A stretch of DNA of 64,000 nucleotides from Micromonospora tulbaghiae (GCF_900091605.1 NZ_FMCQ01000008.1:124001-188000), one strand, 5' to 3'. Positions 9,037-20,840 are shown, counted from the first letter of the stretch. The notes: generated from the letters alone by a model not told the origin. Numbers and translations are program-made.

Positions 9037-10157
9037 TCAGACCTCGACGGACCGGCGGCGGGCCACCTCGGCCAGCGTGACCGCAGCGGCGACGCTGGCG
9101 TTGAGCGACTCCACGTCGGAGACCATCGGGATGCTGACGGTCAGGTCGCAGGTCTCCCCGACCAGGCGGGACAGCCCGCGCCCCTCCGAGCCGACCACCA
9201 CGACGAGCGGGCCGACGGCGGCCTCCAGGTCGTACAGGTCGGTCTGCCCGTCGGCGTCGAGGCCGACCACGACGAAGCCGGCGTCCTTGCATGCCTTGAG
9301 CGACCGGGTCAGGTTGGTGACCTGGGCGACGGGCACGCGCGCGGCCGCGCCGGCGCTGGTCCGCCAGGCGGTCGCGGTGATCCCGGCGGCACGCCGTTCG
9401 GGTACGAAGACACCCTGCGCGCCGAACGCGGCGGCCGACCGGATGACGGCGCCGAGGTTGCGCGGGTCGGTGACCCCGTCCAGCGCGACCAGCAGCGGAG
9501 CGGCCTGCTCCAGCGCGGCGGCGACCAGGTCGTCGAACGGCTCGTAGGCGAACGGCGGCACCTGGAGGCCGACGCCCTGGTGCAGCACGCCACCGGTCAT
9601 CCGGTCCAGCTCGGCGCGGCTGACCTCCAGGATCGCGATGCCGCGGTCGGCGGCGGTACGGATGATCTCCTTGACCCGGTCGTCGACGTCGATGCCCTGC
9701 GCGGTGTAGAGCGCGGTGGCGGGCACCTGGGTGCGCAGCGACTCCAGCACCGGGTTGCGCCCGACCAGCAGCTCCGGGCTGTCCTTCGCCGGGTTGGCCT
9801 TGCGGCCCGGCGCGACCCGGGGCCCGGACCGGCCGCCGGTCGGCTTGCCGCCCCGGCCCTTCGTCGTAGGCGTGCCTCGGCCACCGCCCTTGCCCCAGGT
9901 GGTGTCCTTGGTGCCGGGCTGACCGATCTTGGGCGAGCGGCCCTCCTCGGCGGCGGCGCGGCGCTCCTTGTCCTGCTTCCAGGCGGTGCGCTGGGGCAGC
10001 TTCTCGGTGCCCGAGTACGCCTTGTGCCACGGCCGCTCGTCGGCGGGCAGCGTGCGACCCCGCCCGGCGAGCGAGTCCTTGTTCTTGCCTCCGGTGCCCT
10101 TGGGGGCGCCCGCCTTCGGCGTCAGTCGCCGGCCACGGCGCTGCGAGTTGCCGGCCA

Positions 10158-10158
<1 letters not shown>
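9037..10158 (-). CDS. rlmB: 23S rRNA (guanosine-2'-O)-methyltransferase RlmB (SpoU/TrmH family)
   Basis: A 373-residue protein. The first 125 or so residues are a basic, low-complexity extension rich in Lys, Arg, Gly and Pro, likely an RNA-binding tail as in many actinomycete RlmB proteins. A substrate-binding domain follows ([15 protein letters not shown], about 130-205) and then the knotted SPOUT methyltransferase domain with motif 1 [13 protein letters not shown], motif 2 [13 protein letters not shown] and motif 3 [19 protein letters not shown]. It should methylate the ribose of G2251 (E. coli numbering) in the peptidyl-transferase loop. Its ATG shares one base with the cysS TGA (TGATG), so it is translationally coupled to cysS. 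Confidence 0.93.
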
Positions 10159-11573
<1,415 letters not shown>

Positions 11574-11636
11574 CTCACAAGGGTAGCCGTCCGCACATTT
11601 CCGGGTTGGCCGGAGCCGGGTCGTACGCTGCGTGCT

Positions 11637-12284
11637 GTGGACACGGCGGCGCGCACGGGAGAGACGGCACAGACCCTGGACCGGGGTCTGCGGCTGCTGC
11701 ACCTGGTCGCGGACGCGCCGGGCGGCCTGACGGTCACCGAGGCGGCGCACCGGCTGGGCATCGGCCGGGCGGCCGTCTACCGGCTGGTCGGCGCGCTGAC
11801 CGGCCACGGGATGCTCCGGCGCGACGGCGAGGGCCGCCTGCGGATCGGCGTGGGCGTGCTGCACCTGGCCCGCCGCGCCCAGCCGCTGCTGGCCGAGGGG
11901 GCGCTGCCCGCGCTGCGCCGGCTCGCCGAGGGCACCGGGGCGACCGCCCACCTGACAGTCGTCGAGGGCGGCGAGGGGGTCGCGCTCGCGGTGGTCGAGC
12001 CGAGCTGGACGTCGTTCCACGTGGCGTACCGGACCGGCACCCGGCACCCGCTGGAGCGGGGCGCCGCCGGCCGGGCGGTACTGGCCGGGCGGGCCGGCGA
12101 TCCGGGGCCGGTGACCACCAGCGGCGAGCTTCAGTCAGGTGCGTACGGGGTGGCCGCGCCGGTGCTCGGTGTACCGGGCCTGGAGGGCAGCGTCGGGGTG
12201 GTGTCGCTGACCCCGCTCGACGTGGCGGACGTCGGCGCCCAGGTCACTGCCGCCGCCGAGGCGGTCGCCGCCGCGCTCTGCTGA
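11637..12284 (+). CDS. IclR-family transcriptional regulator
   Basis: A 215-residue regulator with an N-terminal winged helix-turn-helix (about 10-70: QTLDRGLRLLHLVADAPGG, VTEAAHRLGIGRAAVYRLV) and a shortened IclR-type effector domain (about 75-215). The effector domain is some 30 residues shorter than usual and lacks the last conserved strand pair. The GTG start at 11637 is divergent from cysS with a 63-bp gap. Effector and targets are unknown. IclR proteins often control aromatic catabolism, so the homogentisate genes in this window are a possible but unproved target. Confidence 0.88.
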   Translation: MDTAARTGETAQTLDRGLRLLHLVADAPGGLTVTEAAHRLGIGRAAVYRLVGALTGHGMLRRDGEGRLRIGVGVLHLARRAQPLLAEGALPALRRLAEGTGATAHLTVVEGGEGVALAVVEPSWTSFHVAYRTGTRHPLERGAAGRAVLAGRAGDPGPVTTSGELQSGAYGVAAPVLGVPGLEGSVGVVSLTPLDVADVGAQVTAAAEAVAAALC

Positions 12285-12321
12285 ACCGGGGGCACTAGCA
12301 CACCGGCGGGCCGCTCGGGGG

Positions 12322-12365
12322 TTGTCCACAGGGCGCGGCGGGCGGCACGGCCGCGGCTGTCCACA
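12322..12365 (+). promoter_or_regulatory. pair of DnaA-box-like sites
   Basis: TTGTCCACA (12322-12330) equals the high-GC actinomycete DnaA-box consensus. A second, CTGTCCACA, lies 35 bp downstream (12357-12365) in the same orientation. Both sit in the intergenic region before the DUF559-like gene. Binding is untested. Confidence 0.45.
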
Positions 12366-12405
12366 GGGGTACCGATCTTCACCCGTGCGCCGTCACGCTC
12401 GTCCC

Positions 12406-13527
12406 ATGCCACCTCATCCTCACCGACCGCCGGAGCTGGCCTGGCAGGTGTTCCGGGGCTCGGAAGCGATCCGGCGCGGGCTGCTGTCCCGGCATCATCT
12501 GCGGGGCGCGTCCTGGGTCCGGCTCCGGCAGGACGTGTACGCCGACGCGCGGCTCGACCGCGACCACGCGCTGGCCTGCCGCGCGGCCCTGCTGCGCATG
12601 CCGCAGGGCACGGTGATCGCCGGGCCGTCGGCGGCCTACCTGCACGGAGTCGAGCACGCCGCCGGGTTCACCGACGACGTGCACGTCCTGCTGCCGGCCA
12701 TGGTCCGGGCCGACTCGCAGCCGGGTGTCCGGGTGCACCACGCCCCCGTGTCGAGCACGCGCAGCGGGCTCCTGGTCCCCGTCGGCGCCGCCGCACCCGC
12801 GCGAACGAGCCCACCCGCCGGCACGAGGTTCCCCGTCCCGGCACCGCCGACGGCGGGCCGCCCATCGGGCCGGACCAGGCCGCCGGATCCGGCCGACCAC
12901 CGCGCCCGGCCCGGACCGCCCGGCCCGGCCGTCCCGCCGGCCTCAGCCCTGGCATCGAATCCGTCACCCCTCGGCGCGGCGATGATCCCGGCCGGGCCGC
13001 CGCCGCGCACCGAGCCGGTCTCCTGTGCCTGGGAGACGGCGGTCTGGGCCGATCCCGTGAAGGCGGTCGGCATCGTCGACGGGCTGCTGCGTGCCGGCTC
13101 GGTGAGCCGCTCGGCACTGGCGAGCGAGGCGGCCCGGAACGCCTGTCGCCCCGGTGGCCGGCGGGCGGCGTGGGTGTTCGGCCTGACCGACGGGCTGGCC
13201 CGGTCCCCGGCCGAGTCCCACCTGCGGGTACGCCTCGTCTTCGCCGGCCTGCCACGCCCGGTGGCCCGCCATCCGGTACGCGTGTCGGCCGGCCGGATCC
13301 TGCATCCCGATCTGGCCTGGCCGGAGTTCCGGGTCGCCGTCGAGTACGACGATCGGCCGCACTCCGACGGGGCGCACAGCGACCGGCGGCGGCTCGACCA
13401 GCTCGTCGAGGCCGGCTGGCTGGTGTCGCACGTGACCGGCCGTCGCCTGCGCAAGGAGTTCCCCGACCTGGTGCGGGAGATCCGCGCCGCTCTGGTGGCC
13501 CGGGGATGGCAGCCGGGCCGCAACTAG
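12406..13527 (+). CDS. DUF559/PD-(D/E)XK-like domain protein with proline-rich insert
   Basis: A 373-residue protein starting at ATG 12406. The N-terminal part (about 1-115) resembles the AbiEi-like helix-turn-helix module common in actinomycetes: RRGLLSRHHLRGASWVRLR, then GTVIAGPSAAYLHGVE. The C-terminal part carries a Vsr/DUF559-type nuclease-like core with WPEFRVAVEYDDRPHSD, DRRRLDQLVEAGW and a final basic helix. Between them, about residues 125-205 are a Pro/Ala/Arg-rich insert without visible structure. Related proteins are widespread single genes of unknown function; toxin-antitoxin activity should not be assumed, since no partner is adjacent. The stop codon overlaps the stop of the convergent HAD gene by 4 bp (CTAG). 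Confidence 0.7.
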   Translation: MPPHPHRPPELAWQVFRGSEAIRRGLLSRHHLRGASWVRLRQDVYADARLDRDHALACRAALLRMPQGTVIAGPSAAYLHGVEHAAGFTDDVHVLLPAMVRADSQPGVRVHHAPVSSTRSGLLVPVGAAAPARTSPPAGTRFPVPAPPTAGRPSGRTRPPDPADHRARPGPPGPAVPPASALASNPSPLGAAMIPAGPPPRTEPVSCAWETAVWADPVKAVGIVDGLLRAGSVSRSALASEAARNACRPGGRRAAWVFGLTDGLARSPAESHLRVRLVFAGLPRPVARHPVRVSAGRILHPDLAWPEFRVAVEYDDRPHSDGAHSDRRRLDQLVEAGWLVSHVTGRRLRKEFPDLVREIRAALVARGWQPGRN

Positions 13528-14222
13528 GCGTTCGCGCTTGTCAGGGTGGTGAGCACCGCCGACAGTCCGGCGATTGTGGACACCTCGGCGTCCGGTTCGA
13601 GGCCGCGCGGACGGGGCAGTCCGGCCCGGTTGAGCCAGACGGCACGCAGTCCGGCCCGCTGCGCGGCGACCACGTCGTGCTCCGGCGAGTCACCCACGTG
13701 GACGATCCGCTCGGCCGGCAGTCCGGTCGCCGCCACCACCGCCGCGAAGAACTCCGGCGCCGGCTTCTTGGGCAGGCCGCCCTCGTGCGCGTACACCTCG
13801 AAGGCGAACTGTCCGGCGAGGCCGCAGCGTTCGGCGCGGCTGTTGCCGTTCGTCGCGAAGCCCAGCACGTGGTGCGGGCGCAGCGCCGACAGCGCGGGCA
13901 GCACGTCCGGGAAGGGGCGGCTCAGCGCGTACCGGCGGTCGAAGAACAAGGTCGCGAACTCGTCCAGGTCCGCCTCCAGCCCGGCTCGGGCCAGCGAACG
14001 GGCCAGGGCGGCCCGCCGCACCTCCTGCACGGGGGCGGCGCTGAGCGCGCCGAAGACCGCACCCCAGTCCCCCTCCAGGTCCGCGAGCACCACTCCGGCC
14101 GCCGCCGGGGTCCGCCGCCGCATCTCATCGAGTACGGCGACGAGCGCGCCGGTGACCGCCGGGCGCAGGTCGACGAGCGTCTCGTCGGCGTCGAAGACGA
14201 CGGCGCCGCGCGGCCCGCTCAT
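13524..14222 (-). CDS. HAD-family hydrolase
   Basis: A 232-residue haloacid-dehalogenase-superfamily phosphatase. Motif I is VVFDADETLVDL at the N-terminus (nucleophile and acid/base aspartates), motif II is GFATNGNS, the motif III lysine is in LPKKPAPEFF, and motif IV is VHVGDSPEHDV. The cap is a helical insert after motif I. The substrate is likely a small phosphorylated metabolite but cannot be specified. ATG at 14222 overlaps the stop of the upstream EamA gene by 4 bp (ATGA), so the two are coupled. Confidence 0.9.
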   Translation of the reverse strand: MSGPRGAVVFDADETLVDLRPAVTGALVAVLDEMRRRTPAAAGVVLADLEGDWGAVFGALSAAPVQEVRRAALARSLARAGLEADLDEFATLFFDRRYALSRPFPDVLPALSALRPHHVLGFATNGNSRAERCGLAGQFAFEVYAHEGGLPKKPAPEFFAAVVAATGLPAERIVHVGDSPEHDVVAAQRAGLRAVWLNRAGLPRPRGLEPDAEVSTIAGLSAVLTTLTSANA

Positions 14223-15175
14223 CGGTCGCCGGCCAGCACCGGCTCGGCCGGCGCAGACGCCGACGGGGTGCCCCGCAGTTCGTCCGCCCGGACCAGGGCG
14301 ACGCCGCCGAGGATGAGCACGCCGCCGGCCAGCTGGATCAGGCTGGGCAGTTCGTCGAGCACCAGCCAGGCGATCAGCACCGCGAACATCACCTCGGTCA
14401 GCCCCACGAAGGAGGACAGCCGCGCCCCGAGCAGCCGGGTGCCCGCGACACCGGCCAGGTACGCGACCACGGCGGCGATCAGCGACAGCCCGGCGATCGG
14501 CACCAGCCAGCTCACCCGGTGCCCACCGAAGGTGACGTCGGCGGTGCCGGCGGCGAGCGGCAGAGCTCCGATGCCGCCGAGCAGCAGCAGCGCCAGCGCG
14601 CCGACGGCCATGCCGCCGCTGGCCATCACCACCGAGGGCAGGCCCGCGTCGATCCGGCCGGCGATGACGAAGTATCCGGCCAGCCCGACGCCCGCGCCGA
14701 GGCCCCAGAGCACGCCCACCGGGTCGAGCCGCCCGGCGCCGGTGAGGTCGAGGACGAGCACAAGCCCGCACAGGGCGGTGACCGAGCCGGCCACTGTGAG
14801 CAGCCGGGGGCGCTGCCCGTGGACCAGCCACATCCATCCCACCACGAGCACGATGCCGAGGTATTCCAGCAGGAGCGCCACGCCGACCGGGAGGTAGCGC
14901 ACCGCGTTGAAGAAGCACGCCTGCGCGGTGGCCACGCCGAGCAGCCCGAACAGCACCACGCTCACCGCGTTGCGGCGCAGCACCGCCCACCTGCCGCGCA
15001 GTGCCAGCACGGCCGGGACGGCGAGCACCAGCGCGGCGATGCCGACCCGGGCGATCACCACCGCGACCGCCGACCACTCGCCGGTGATCAGCGGGCGGGC
15101 GAAGGTGCCCGAGGTGGCGAACGTGATCGCGGAGAGCAGTGCCAGGCCGAGCCCGGCGCCGGACCGTTCACGCAT
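14219..15175 (-). CDS. EamA/DMT-family transporter
   Basis: A 318-residue integral membrane protein with ten predicted hydrophobic segments arranged as two EamA repeats (about 8-140 and 150-295), typical of the drug/metabolite transporter superfamily. The second repeat ends in a helix followed by a hydrophilic tail (PSASAPAEPVLAGDR). The exported compound is unknown. It is divergent from a CGNR zinc-finger regulator with a 72-bp gap, a common pairing that suggests local control, and is followed by the translationally coupled HAD hydrolase. Confidence 0.88.
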   Translation of the reverse strand: MRERSGAGLGLALLSAITFATSGTFARPLITGEWSAVAVVIARVGIAALVLAVPAVLALRGRWAVLRRNAVSVVLFGLLGVATAQACFFNAVRYLPVGVALLLEYLGIVLVVGWMWLVHGQRPRLLTVAGSVTALCGLVLVLDLTGAGRLDPVGVLWGLGAGVGLAGYFVIAGRIDAGLPSVVMASGGMAVGALALLLLGGIGALPLAAGTADVTFGGHRVSWLVPIAGLSLIAAVVAYLAGVAGTRLLGARLSSFVGLTEVMFAVLIAWLVLDELPSLIQLAGGVLILGGVALVRADELRGTPSASAPAEPVLAGDR

Positions 15176-15247
15176 CGGGAGCTCCTGGTCATGAGTGAAG
15201 GGAGGTTATGCTGATGACGCTAGGCGCAGCCTCCGACAGGAGTCAAG

Positions 15248-15793
15248 TTGCTTTTCGCTCATGACACCGAATGCGCGCTGGTCGCCGCCGCCGCGCTGGT
15301 GAACACCGTCGGCGACCCGGACGGGCTGCCCGACGTGGCAGCCCTGGACGCCTTCTTCGCCACCCACGGGTGGAGCGGCCGGCACGAGCACACCGACGCC
15401 GAACTGCGCCAGGTCCGCGCGCTGCGGCCCCGGCTGCGCCGCATCTGGTACGCCGACACCGACGAGGTGGTGGCGATCGTCAACGGGCTGCTGCGCGAGT
15501 CGCACGCGCTGCCGCAGCTCGTCCGGCACGACGACGAGCCGTACCACGTGCACGCCGTGCCGCAGGACGCGCCGCTGGCGACCCGGATGGCGGTCGAGGC
15601 CGCGATGGCGATGGCCGACCTGGTCCGGATGGGCGAGCTGAGCCGGCTGCGGCACTGCGACCACCCCGACTGCGACAACGTGCTGGTCGACCTGTCCCGG
15701 AACCGGTCCCGCCGGTTCTGCGAAGCCGGGTGCGGCAACCGGGCCGCGGTGAGCGCCTACCGGGCCCGCAGGGCCGCCGCGTCCCACTCCTGA
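15248..15793 (+). CDS. CGNR zinc-finger (ABATE-domain) transcriptional regulator
   Basis: A 181-residue protein. The N-terminal ABATE domain (about 1-130) begins ALVAAAALVNTVGDPDGL and probably senses a ligand. The C-terminal zinc finger has cysteines in CDHPDCDNV and FCEAGCGNRAAV, with the family's CGNR signature intact. It probably binds DNA and controls the divergent EamA exporter. The TTG start at 15248 is supported by CAGGAG six to eleven bases upstream. Its 3' end overlaps the convergent GNAT gene by 37 bp. Confidence 0.9.
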   Translation: MLFAHDTECALVAAAALVNTVGDPDGLPDVAALDAFFATHGWSGRHEHTDAELRQVRALRPRLRRIWYADTDEVVAIVNGLLRESHALPQLVRHDDEPYHVHAVPQDAPLATRMAVEAAMAMADLVRMGELSRLRHCDHPDCDNVLVDLSRNRSRRFCEAGCGNRAAVSAYRARRAAASHS

Positions 15794-16356
15794 CGGGTCG
15801 CGGGCCAGGCGTCGCGGCGCAGCTCGTACTCCACCTCGCCGTGCTCCGTACCCGGGATCGGGTCGTCGAAGGCGAGGTGGAACGTACGGACGTAGCGCAA
15901 CCCCGCGCGGGCCATGACCGCGCGGGAGCGGTCGTTCACCGCCATCGTCTGTGCCCACACCCGGCGGACGCCGACCGTGTCGAACGCGTGCCGCACCAGC
16001 GCCCGCGCGCCCTCGGTAGCAAGCCCGTGTCCCCACGTCGCGCGGCGCAGCCGGTAGCCCAGCTCCGCCTCGGCGCCGTCGTCGGACGGGTCGAGCGAGT
16101 GCCAGCCCAGGAACTCGCCGGTGAACCGGTCGAGCGTCGCCCAGCGGCCGAGGCCGGGGTGCAGGGCGTACTGCGCGAGCACCCGGGGCAGCACCTCGTC
16201 CCGGTACGTCCCGGCCGGGGTCGGCGCGCCGCCGGTCAGGAAGCGCATGACCTCCGGGTCGGCGTCCAGCGCAACCAGCCGGTCCGCGTCGTCCATCGTG
16301 AACCGGCGCAGCGTCAGCCGCGCGGTCTCCAGCAACACGCCGCCGTCGTCACGCAC
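15757..16356 (-). CDS. GNAT-family N-acetyltransferase (RimJ/RimL type)
   Basis: A 199-residue acetyltransferase. It opens with LLETARLTLRRFTMDDADRL, the RimJ/RimL N-terminal pattern, and the acetyl-CoA-binding motif A is in LGYRLRRATWGHGLATEGARALV (about 106-128). Motif B follows around VWAQTMAVNDRSRAVMARAGLRYV. Acceptors in this family include ribosomal protein N-termini, antibiotics and small amines; none is indicated here. GTG start at 16356. The last 37 bp overlap the convergent CGNR gene. Confidence 0.87.
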   Translation of the reverse strand: MRDDGGVLLETARLTLRRFTMDDADRLVALDADPEVMRFLTGGAPTPAGTYRDEVLPRVLAQYALHPGLGRWATLDRFTGEFLGWHSLDPSDDGAEAELGYRLRRATWGHGLATEGARALVRHAFDTVGVRRVWAQTMAVNDRSRAVMARAGLRYVRTFHLAFDDPIPGTEHGEVEYELRRDAWPATRQEWDAAALRAR

Positions 16357-16410
16357 GGTCGGATCATGCCGCGCCCAGCGTGAGGGGTCGAGGCAATTAC
16401 CGGCGCCGGC

Positions 16411-17811
16411 TCAGGGGTGGGTCATCCGCAGCAGGTCCAGCGCCTCGTCCAGCTGGGTCTCGGTGAGCTTGCCCGAGTCGACGTGACCCCGGGAGATCAC
16501 CACCTCGCGGATGGACACCTGCTTGGCCAGCGCCTCCTTGGCGATCGATGCGGCCTCGTCGTACCCGAGGTGGCGGTTGAGCGGGGTGACGATCGACGGC
16601 GAGCCCTCCGCGTACGCCAGGCAGACCTCGGCGTCCGCGACCAGGCCGGCCACCAGCCGCTCGGCGAACAGCCGGCTGGACGCGGCGATCAGCTTGATCG
16701 ACTCCAGCAGGTTGCGGCCCATCACCGGGAGCATCACGTTCAGCTCGAAGTCGCCCTGCGACCCGGCGAACGCCACCGCCGCGTCGTTCCCGATCACCTG
16801 GGCGCAGACCTGCCGCATCGCCTCGGCCACCACCGGGTTCACCTTGCCCGGCATGATCGAAGACCCCGGCTGGAGATCCGGGATGCGCAGCTCACGCAGC
16901 CCGGCGCGCGGACCGGAGCCCATCCAGCGCACGTCGTTGGCGATCTTGTAGAGGCCGACCGCGACGGTTCGGAGCTGCCCGGATGTCTCCACGAGCGCGT
17001 CCCGGGCGCCCTGCGCCTCGAAGTGGTTGCGCGCCTCGGTCAGCGGCAGGCCGGTCGACTCCCGCAGCTTGCCGATCACCCGGTCGGCGAAGCCCAGCGG
17101 CGTGTTGATGCCGGTGCCCACAGCGGTGCCGCCCAGCGGCAGCTCGGCCAGCCGGGGCAGCGCCGACTCCAGCCGCTCGACGCCGTAACGCACCTGCGCG
17201 GCGTAGCCGCCGAACTCCTGCCCGAGCGTGACCGGCGTGGCGTCCATCAGGTGGGTACGCCCCGCCTTGACCACCGTCTCGAACTCGGCCGCCTTCTCCT
17301 CCAGCGCGCCCGCGAGCTGCTTCAGCGACGGGATCAGATCCTCCACCACGAACTGTGTGGCGGCCAGGTGGATCGAGGTGGGGAACACGTCGTTGCTGGA
17401 CTGTGACGCGTTGACGTGGTCGTTCGGGTGCACGTCGCGGCCCAGCTCCCGGCCGGCCAGCGTGGCGATCACCTCGTTGGTGTTCATGTTGGACGACGTG
17501 CCGGAACCGGTCTGGAACACGTCCACCGGGAACTGGTCGTCGTAGCCGCCCTCGGCCACGTGCGCGGCGGCGGTGGCGATCGCCTGCGCCACGTCCGCGT
17601 CGATCACCCCGAGCTCACCGTTGACCAGGGCCGCCGCACCCTTGATCTGCGCCAGGGCCTTGATCTGGGCCGGTTCCAGCCCGCGCCCGGAGATCGGGAA
17701 GTTCTGCACCGCACGCTGGGTCTGCGCCCGCCACAGCGCCTCGGCGGGCACCTCCACCTCGCCCATCGAGTCGCGTTCGATCCGGTAGCCGGTCGCCTCT
17801 GGAGTCGTCAC
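16411..17811 (-). CDS. fumC: fumarate hydratase, class II
   Basis: A 466-residue oxygen-stable fumarase of the TCA cycle (fumarate to L-malate), a homotetramer of the aspartase/fumarase superfamily. Diagnostic segments are [25 protein letters not shown], the second-site region [18 protein letters not shown] and the superfamily signature [11 protein letters not shown] (about 318-328). The GTG at 17811 ([13 protein letters not shown]) has AGGATGG upstream; an ATG at 17820 is the alternative. A class I fumarase lies 3.3 kb upstream with a large regulator between them. Confidence 0.96.
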   Translation of the reverse strand: MTTPEATGYRIERDSMGEVEVPAEALWRAQTQRAVQNFPISGRGLEPAQIKALAQIKGAAALVNGELGVIDADVAQAIATAAAHVAEGGYDDQFPVDVFQTGSGTSSNMNTNEVIATLAGRELGRDVHPNDHVNASQSSNDVFPTSIHLAATQFVVEDLIPSLKQLAGALEEKAAEFETVVKAGRTHLMDATPVTLGQEFGGYAAQVRYGVERLESALPRLAELPLGGTAVGTGINTPLGFADRVIGKLRESTGLPLTEARNHFEAQGARDALVETSGQLRTVAVGLYKIANDVRWMGSGPRAGLRELRIPDLQPGSSIMPGKVNPVVAEAMRQVCAQVIGNDAAVAFAGSQGDFELNVMLPVMGRNLLESIKLIAASSRLFAERLVAGLVADAEVCLAYAEGSPSIVTPLNRHLGYDEAASIAKEALAKQVSIREVVISRGHVDSGKLTETQLDEALDLLRMTHP

Positions 17812-17864
17812 GCGTTCCATCCTGCCGCGCAACCGGGCGGTGTGCAGGGAAAGTGGCGCGGCCC

Positions 17865-20840
17865 TCAGCCCAGCTCGGCGAGCAGCCTCTCGGTCTCCCG
17901 CCGGTCCGGCGACTCGACCTGGCGGAACAGCGCCAGCGCCCGCCCGGCGTACCGGCGGGCCTGGTCGGAGTCGGCGTGGCGCAGGCAGCGGGCGAGGCCG
18001 TCCAGGGCCCGGGCCTGCTCGTAGCGCAGACTCAGTCGCGTGGCGTCGTCCAGCACCCGGCGGTGCAGGTCGATCGCGGCGTCGACATCGCCCAGATCGT
18101 GCAGGGCGCGGGCCAGGAGGTTCCGGGAGGCGCACTGCCCGATCCGGTCCCCCGCGTCGGTCATCGCGATCAGGGCGGCCCGGTGCCGGGCGGCGGCCTC
18201 GGCCGGGCGGCCCGCCTCACGCTCCATCATGCCGATCTCGTTGAGGATCTCCCCCTCCCCGAACCGGTTCGCGGTGGTCCGCTTCAGGTGCAGCGCCGCC
18301 CGGAGCAACCGGCGGGCCGGCCCGGTCTGGCCCAGGCGGTGCCGAATCATGCCGAGGTGGCCGAGCGCGTTCGAGGTGTGCCGCGGGTCCCCCGCCACCC
18401 GCGCCAGGAGGACGTGCCGGCGGGCCGCTTCGAGGGCCAGGTCGTACCGGCCACGGAACAGCTCGGCGATCGACAACATGCTGAACAGGCTGGAGATGGT
18501 CGCCGCGTCGTCCGGGTAGCGGCTGATCCGCAGCGCCTCGTCGACGTACCTGATGCAGCGCTCCGCGTCGTCGGTCCCGAAACACACCGCGGCGAGGTTG
18601 CAGAGCGCCTGGACCTGCTCCCGGCGCAGACCGAGCCGGCGGTACCTGTCGACGCCCGCCTCCAGGAACCGGATCGCCTCCGGAAAGTCCCCCAGCCGGA
18701 ACTTCGCCGAGGCGAGGTAGTTCATGGTGATGGCCACTGCTTCCTCGTCCCCCGACCCGGTGGCGGCGCGCAGCGCCACCTCGTGCGTCTCGACCAGTTC
18801 GTCGAGGTGGCCACCGACGAAGTTGGACCACCAGCACGCCCGGGTCAGCTGCCAGCAGTACGCCGAGAGGCCCTCCGACTCGGCCAGGTGCACCAGCCCG
18901 ACGAGAGCCGCCCGGTTCTCGTCGAACCAGGACTGACCCGGCCTGTCCCGGACCGGCAGCAGGTCGGGACGCCGCGGCGGCGGGAAGGCGACCTGGCTCA
19001 GCGCGCCCTGCTTCGTCTCGGCGACGATCGCCAGACCGACCGCCACCTGAAGGTGATGGTCGAGCAGGTGGGCCACCGCCGTCCGGCGCTCGGCCGGGCG
19101 CTCGGTCTCGGCCAGCAACCGGCGCGCGTACTCCCGGAGCAGGTCGTGGAGGCGGTACCGGCCCGGCGCGGTCTCCTCGGCCAGGTGCACGTCCACCAGC
19201 TCGTCCAGCAGCTCCTGCGCCTCCGGCAGTGGCACGTCGGCGAGCGCCGCCGCCACCCGGTTGTCGAACCGTACGCCGGGGTGGAGCCCGAGCAGCCGGA
19301 ACAGCCGCCGGGCCGGCGCCGAGACCTGCGCGTACGAGAGCGTGAAGGCGTGCCCGACGGAGCGCTCGCCGACCGCCAGCTCGGCCAGTGAATCCTGCGC
19401 CTCGGCCAGCCGCCGCGCCAGGTCGGCGACCCGCCAGTGCGGGCGGTGCGCGAGCCGGGAACCGGCCAGCCGGATGGCGAGCGGCAGATGACCGCACCGC
19501 CGGGCCACCTCGGCGGCGGCCGCCGGCTCGGCGCCGACCCGGTCGGCGCCGACGATCCGGCCGAGCAGTTCGACGGCCTCGTCCGGGTCCAGGACGGGCA
19601 GCGAGTGTGGACGCCCCTCGTCGAGGCCGGCCAGCCGGCGACGGCTGGTCACCAGCACGAGACTGTCCGGACCGCTGGGCAGCAGCGCCGCGGCCTGGGC
19701 GGCGCTCGCCGCGTTGTCGAGCACCACCACGGCCCGCCGGTCCGCCAGCTCGGAGCGCCACATCGCCAGCCGGTCCTCCGCGTCGACCGGCACCCGCTCG
19801 GCGGGCACGCCGAGCTGTCGCAGCAGGGTGGCCGCGGCCGCCGCGGGGGTCAGTGGGCTGCGCTCGCTGTAGCCGTGCAGGTCTATGAAGAGTTCCGCGT
19901 CGGGGAACCGCTCGCGCAACGCGGTCGCGACCTGGACGGCGAGGGTGGTCTTGCCGCTGCCGGCCATGCCGTCGATCAGGTACAGCCGCGTCCCCTCCTC
20001 GACGATGTCCTTGACCAGCCGCGCCATGGTCTGCTGACGGCCGGTGAAGTCCCGGATGGCCCGGGGCAGCGTGCGTACCGGTGCCGCGGGGCGCGGGCCG
20101 GCCGCCTCGTCACCGGCCAGTACGCGCTGGTGCAGTTCCTGCAACGCCGTGCCGGGCTCGATGCCCAGTTCCTCGGCGTAGATCCGGCGGCCGTCCCGGT
20201 AGACGGCCAGTGCGTCCGCCTGCCGGCCGACCGCCGCGAGGGCCAGCATCAGCTGCCCCCGCAGCCGTTCCCGCAGCGGGTTGTTCTCGACCGCCTCGGT
20301 GAGCTCGTCGACCAGTTCGGTCCCCCGGCGCAGCCGCAGCTCGACGTCGACGCAGTCCTCCAGTACCGCGAGCCGTTGCTCGTCGAGCGCCTGGGCCCGC
20401 AGCCGCACCAGCCGGGCCGGGATACCGGTGAGCGCCGGACCGCGCCACAGCGCCAGGGCGGCCCGGTAGTGGCGGCGGGCCTCGGCCGGCCGGCCGGCGG
20501 CCGCCTCGGCGCGGGCCGTCTCCACGGCACGGGCGAACATGTCGGCGTCGAGGTCGTCCGGCTCGATCCGGATGCCGTAGCCCGCCGGGTCGGTGACGAT
20601 CGTGTCGGCCGGCAGCCCGAGCGCAGCGAACCGCTGCCGCAGTCTCGACACGCAGATCTGGAGCTGGGTCCGCGCGGTCGCCGGGGGACGGTCCTCCCAG
20701 ACGGCGTCGACCAGATCCTCCACCGGCACCACCCGGCCGGGGCGCAGCAACAGCATGGCGAGCACGGTGCGATCCCGGCCCGCGGTGACGGTGGCTTCGC
20801 CGCCGCCGACCCGCAAGGGCCCCAAGATCCCGAATCGCAT
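17865..20840 (-). CDS. AfsR/SARP-family regulator with NB-ARC and TPR domains
   Basis: A 991-residue multidomain regulator. In order: OmpR-type winged-helix DNA-binding domain (about 1-90, [10 protein letters not shown]), bacterial transcriptional activation domain (about 97-243), NB-ARC/STAND ATPase (about 255-560, with Walker [10 protein letters not shown] at 291-299 and a Walker B-like [10 protein letters not shown]), a winged-helix region, and C-terminal TPR repeats (about 620-990). This is the AfsR architecture: ATP-dependent activators of secondary metabolism or stress genes that bind heptameric direct repeats. The start at ATG 20840 gives the canonical N-terminus. It sits between two fumarase genes in the same orientation. 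A candidate direct-repeat operator lies 70-90 bp upstream. Targets are unknown. Confidence 0.93.
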   Translation of the reverse strand: MRFGILGPLRVGGGEATVTAGRDRTVLAMLLLRPGRVVPVEDLVDAVWEDRPPATARTQLQICVSRLRQRFAALGLPADTIVTDPAGYGIRIEPDDLDADMFARAVETARAEAAAGRPAEARRHYRAALALWRGPALTGIPARLVRLRAQALDEQRLAVLEDCVDVELRLRRGTELVDELTEAVENNPLRERLRGQLMLALAAVGRQADALAVYRDGRRIYAEELGIEPGTALQELHQRVLAGDEAAGPRPAAPVRTLPRAIRDFTGRQQTMARLVKDIVEEGTRLYLIDGMAGSGKTTLAVQVATALRERFPDAELFIDLHGYSERSPLTPAAAAATLLRQLGVPAERVPVDAEDRLAMWRSELADRRAVVVLDNAASAAQAAALLPSGPDSLVLVTSRRRLAGLDEGRPHSLPVLDPDEAVELLGRIVGADRVGAEPAAAAEVARRCGHLPLAIRLAGSRLAHRPHWRVADLARRLAEAQDSLAELAVGERSVGHAFTLSYAQVSAPARRLFRLLGLHPGVRFDNRVAAALADVPLPEAQELLDELVDVHLAEETAPGRYRLHDLLREYARRLLAETERPAERRTAVAHLLDHHLQVAVGLAIVAETKQGALSQVAFPPPRRPDLLPVRDRPGQSWFDENRAALVGLVHLAESEGLSAYCWQLTRACWWSNFVGGHLDELVETHEVALRAATGSGDEEAVAITMNYLASAKFRLGDFPEAIRFLEAGVDRYRRLGLRREQVQALCNLAAVCFGTDDAERCIRYVDEALRISRYPDDAATISSLFSMLSIAELFRGRYDLALEAARRHVLLARVAGDPRHTSNALGHLGMIRHRLGQTGPARRLLRAALHLKRTTANRFGEGEILNEIGMMEREAGRPAEAAARHRAALIAMTDAGDRIGQCASRNLLARALHDLGDVDAAIDLHRRVLDDATRLSLRYEQARALDGLARCLRHADSDQARRYAGRALALFRQVESPDRRETERLLAELG

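Noticed and set aside
12406-13527. Toxin-antitoxin (AbiE) system
   Set aside because: Only an AbiEi-like helix-turn-helix resemblance; no AbiEii nucleotidyltransferase partner on either side.
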